A DNA stretch of 64,000 bases from Haladaptatus sp. R4. Its GTDB lineage: Archaea > Halobacteriota > Halobacteria > Halobacteriales > Haladaptataceae. The notes beneath the pieces were generated by a model. The model was not told the DNA's origin. It saw only the letters and a list, made by a program, of their open reading frames with translations, and searched no databases. Of the stretch, positions 61,562 to 64,000 are shown in pieces. Location of the stretch: assembly GCF_001625445.1 (NCBI RefSeq), contig NZ_LWHG01000021.1:248001-312000 (forward strand), written 5' to 3'. The stretch's first letter is position 1. Each line of letters opens with the position of its first letter. A program made the translations under genes and the position numbers.

Positions 61562-63496
61562 ATGACGAGCAACAAGATACTGGGCATCGACCTCGGTACC
61601 ACGAACAGCGCGTTCGCGGTCATGGAAGGTGGCGACCCGGAGATCATCGTCAACGGCGAAGGTGACCGGACCACGCCGTCCATCGTCGCGTTCTCCGACG
61701 ACGGTGAGCGTCTGGTCGGGAAACCAGCCAAAAATCAGGCAGTTCAGAACCCCGAGAAGACGATTCAGTCCATCAAGCGGCACATGGGCGACGAGGATTA
61801 CACCGTCGAAATCGAGGGCGAGGAGTACACGCCGGAGCAGATCTCGGCGATGATCCTCCAGAAGATCAAACGCGACGCCGAGGAGTACCTCGGCGACGAT
61901 GTGGAGAAGGCGGTCATCACCGTCCCCGCGTACTTCAACGACAAGCAGCGACAGGCGACGAAGAACGCCGGAGAGATCGCGGGATTCGACGTTGACCGCA
62001 TCGTCAACGAACCGACCGCCGCGTCGATGGCGTACGGACTGGACGACGACACCGACCAGACCGTCCTCGTCTACGATCTCGGTGGCGGGACGTTCGACGT
62101 TTCCATCCTCGACCTCGGCGACGGCATCTACGAAGTCATCGCCACGAACGGGGACAACGACCTCGGTGGTGACGATTGGGACCAGGCCATCATCGACTAC
62201 CTCGCCGACGATTTCGAGTCGGAACACGGCATCGACCTCCGCGACGACCGACAGGCGCTCCAGCGCCTGAAGGACGCGGCCGAGGAAGCGAAGATCGAAC
62301 TCTCCTCGCGGAAGGAGACGGACATCAACCTCCCGTTCATCACGGCGACCGACAACGGACCGGTCCACCTCGAAAACAGCCTGACTCGGGCCAAGTTCGA
62401 ATCCCTGACGAAGGACCTCATCGACCGCACGGTCGAACCGACCGAACAGGCGCTGTCGGACGCGGGCTACTCGAAATCCGACATCGACGAGGTCATCCTC
62501 GTCGGCGGTTCGACCCGCATGCCGCAGGTTTCGGAGAAGGTCGAGGAACTCACGGACCAGGAACCGAAGAAGAACGTCAACCCCGACGAAGCCGTCGCGC
62601 TCGGCGCGGCGATTCAGGGTGGCGTCCTCTCCGGCGACGTGGACGACATCGTGTTGCTCGACGTGACGCCGCTCTCGCTCGGTATCGAGGTGAAGGGTGG
62701 CCTGTTCGAGCGCCTCATCGACAAGAACACGACCATCCCGACCGAGGAGTCGAAGGTGTTCACCACCGCGGCGGCCAACCAGACCTCGGTGCAGGTCCGT
62801 GTCTTCCAGGGTGAGCGCGAAATCGCCAACGAGAACGAACAACTCGGCGAATTCCACCTCTCAGGAATCCCGCCAGCACCCGCCGGAACGCCGCAGATCG
62901 AGGTGACGTTCGACATCGACAAGAACGGAATCGTCAACGTCTCCGCGGAGGATCACGGCTCGGGTAACAGCGAGGAGATCACCATCGAGGGTGGCGCTGG
63001 CCTCTCCGACGAGGAAGTCGAGCGCATGCAGGAAGAAGCAGAACAGCACGCCGAGGAGGACGAGGAACGCCGCGAACTCATCGAAGCGCGGAACGCCGCC
63101 GAAGGGGCCGTTCAGCGCGCCGAGACGCTCCTCGAAGAGAACGAGGAGAACGTGGACGACGACCTCGAAGCCGAGATTCGGGACGAGATCGAGGACGTGC
63201 AGGAGGTCCTCGAAGACGAGGACGCGACGAAGGACGACCTCGAAGACGCGACCGAGAACCTGAGCAAGTCGCTGCAGGAGATCGGCAAGCAGATGTACGA
63301 ACAACAGGAGCAAGCCCAGCAGGCCGGTGCCGCAGGTCCCGGCGGAATGGGTGGCGGCATGGGCGGCATGGGTGGAATGGGCGGCGGCCCGAACCCCGGC
63401 GCTGGTGCCGACAGCGGTGCTGACGAGAGCGACGACGAGTACGTCGACGCGGACTTCGAAGACGTGGACGACGACGATTCGGACGACGACGAATAA
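61562..63496 (+). CDS. dnaK: Molecular chaperone DnaK (Hsp70)
   Basis: A 644-aa protein. ATPase motifs: [70 protein letters not shown]. Then the substrate domain ([31 protein letters not shown]) and a Gly/Met tail ending in an acidic stretch. Normal length. Follows GrpE and precedes DnaJ. Confidence 0.97.
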   Translation: MTSNKILGIDLGTTNSAFAVMEGGDPEIIVNGEGDRTTPSIVAFSDDGERLVGKPAKNQAVQNPEKTIQSIKRHMGDEDYTVEIEGEEYTPEQISAMILQKIKRDAEEYLGDDVEKAVITVPAYFNDKQRQATKNAGEIAGFDVDRIVNEPTAASMAYGLDDDTDQTVLVYDLGGGTFDVSILDLGDGIYEVIATNGDNDLGGDDWDQAIIDYLADDFESEHGIDLRDDRQALQRLKDAAEEAKIELSSRKETDINLPFITATDNGPVHLENSLTRAKFESLTKDLIDRTVEPTEQALSDAGYSKSDIDEVILVGGSTRMPQVSEKVEELTDQEPKKNVNPDEAVALGAAIQGGVLSGDVDDIVLLDVTPLSLGIEVKGGLFERLIDKNTTIPTEESKVFTTAAANQTSVQVRVFQGEREIANENEQLGEFHLSGIPPAPAGTPQIEVTFDIDKNGIVNVSAEDHGSGNSEEITIEGGAGLSDEEVERMQEEAEQHAEEDEERRELIEARNAAEGAVQRAETLLEENEENVDDDLEAEIRDEIEDVQEVLEDEDATKDDLEDATENLSKSLQEIGKQMYEQQEQAQQAGAAGPGGMGGGMGGMGGMGGGPNPGAGADSGADESDDEYVDADFEDVDDDDSDDDE

Positions 63497-63642
63497 CACC
63501 ACAACCTGAGGCGGGAACTAACCCGTCATCCGGTGCCGACGGGGACTGACTCGTCGGAAACGCGTTCGCCGCTCGCGGCGAACGCGTGACGAACGGTAGA
63601 CGGACGATTCAAATACCATCCTACATTACCAAACGATAACTG

Positions 63643-64000
63643 ATGAGCGAGGACTTCTACGACGTACTCGGTGTAAGTCGGGACGCCGACGAGGACGAGA
63701 TCAAGAAGGCGTATCGTAAGAAAGCCGCCGAGTATCACCCGGACGTGAGCGACGACCCGGACGCCGACGAGAAGTTCAAGAAGGTGAAAAAGGCAAAGGA
63801 GGTGCTCTCGGACGACGAGAAGCGCCAAGCCTACGACCAGATGGGTCACGACCGGTTCGAACAGGCCGAAAAGCGCGGCGGGTTCGACGGCGGTCGCGGA
63901 CCCGGCGGTGCCGGTCAGGGCAACCCGTTCGGCGGCGGCGGTGGCATGGGCGGCATGGGCGACATCTTCAACGAGTTCTTCGGCGGCGGCGGTGGCGGCC
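63643..64000 (+). CDS. dnaJ: Chaperone DnaJ (partial, runs off the window)
   Basis: Start ATG 63643. J domain: [34 protein letters not shown] with the HPD motif, then a G/F-rich linker. The zinc-finger and C-terminal parts are cut off by the window end. Third gene of grpE-dnaK-dnaJ. Confidence 0.95.
   Translation, partial: MSEDFYDVLGVSRDADEDEIKKAYRKKAAEYHPDVSDDPDADEKFKKVKKAKEVLSDDEKRQAYDQMGHDRFEQAEKRGGFDGGRGPGGAGQGNPFGGGGGMGGMGDIFNEFFGGGGGG

Noticed and set aside
61356-61562. 68-aa minus-strand frame before dnaK
   Set aside because: Arg/Gly/Cys-rich shadow composition in a promoter region, no start context.

Overview
This window is a haloarchaeal (class Halobacteria) chromosome segment. The evidence is high-GC coding DNA, strongly acidic proteins, archaeal TATA-type promoters with short leaders, archaeal ribosomal proteins L44e and S27e with aIF2-alpha and Nop10, archaeosortase A, Agl23, and a complex I operon without NuoEFG but with NuoCD fused and NuoJ split. 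The gene set would fit Haladaptatus or a relative, but the genus is not proven from sequence alone.

Layout. 1-13 kb is ordinary chromosome: the MeaB end, an alpha/beta hydrolase, a thiolase/DUF35 pair, a Tat-exported lipase-like protein, the rpl44e-rps27e-eif2a-nop10-PAC2 translation operon, regulators, archaeosortase A, a metallophosphoesterase, a GbsR-like repressor divergent from a flavin monooxygenase, and a lipid kinase. At 13.7-22.7 kb an AT-richer integrated element of about 8.94 kb splits a FAD-dependent oxidoreductase gene. An 11-bp direct repeat (aacaccttctt) marks both junctions. The element carries a small DNA-binding protein, a tyrosine integrase, a large hairpin-rich non-coding region, an HNH protein, a large replication-initiator-like protein, a second hairpin-rich region that may be a structured RNA, and an overlapping run of eight small genes ending in a phage tail-hub-like protein.

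23-31 kb returns to host genes: Nudix, threonine synthase, a TumE/TumA-type toxin-antitoxin pair, an aminotransferase, lumazine synthase, Agl23, PurK and PurE. 31.6-42 kb is the nuo operon (A, B, CD, H, I, J1, J2, K, L, M, N). 42-48 kb holds DHH and CBS/ParB-like proteins, a regulator and an ABC-2 exporter. 48-55 kb holds methylmalonyl-CoA mutase, a CinA-like protein, acetyl-CoA synthetase, two acetate transporters and a stress protein. 55-59 kb holds cytochrome oxidase subunit I with small membrane partners and an MFS transporter. The window closes with grpE, dnaK and the start of dnaJ.

Most unusual: a 20-nt semi-palindrome occurs repeatedly, always in the same reading frame, inside the element's Rep-like gene, where it encodes VPGxxSV. 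The same sequence recurs in non-coding DNA near the right end, and shorter hairpin versions lie in the RNA-like region. This points to a DNA- or RNA-level site that the protein tolerates in a disordered linker.

Quality caution: six apparent single-base losses break five conserved genes (a DUF7344 gene, nuoH, nuoN twice, a DHH protein, a CBS/ParB protein). The uniform pattern suggests sequencing indels more than biology.
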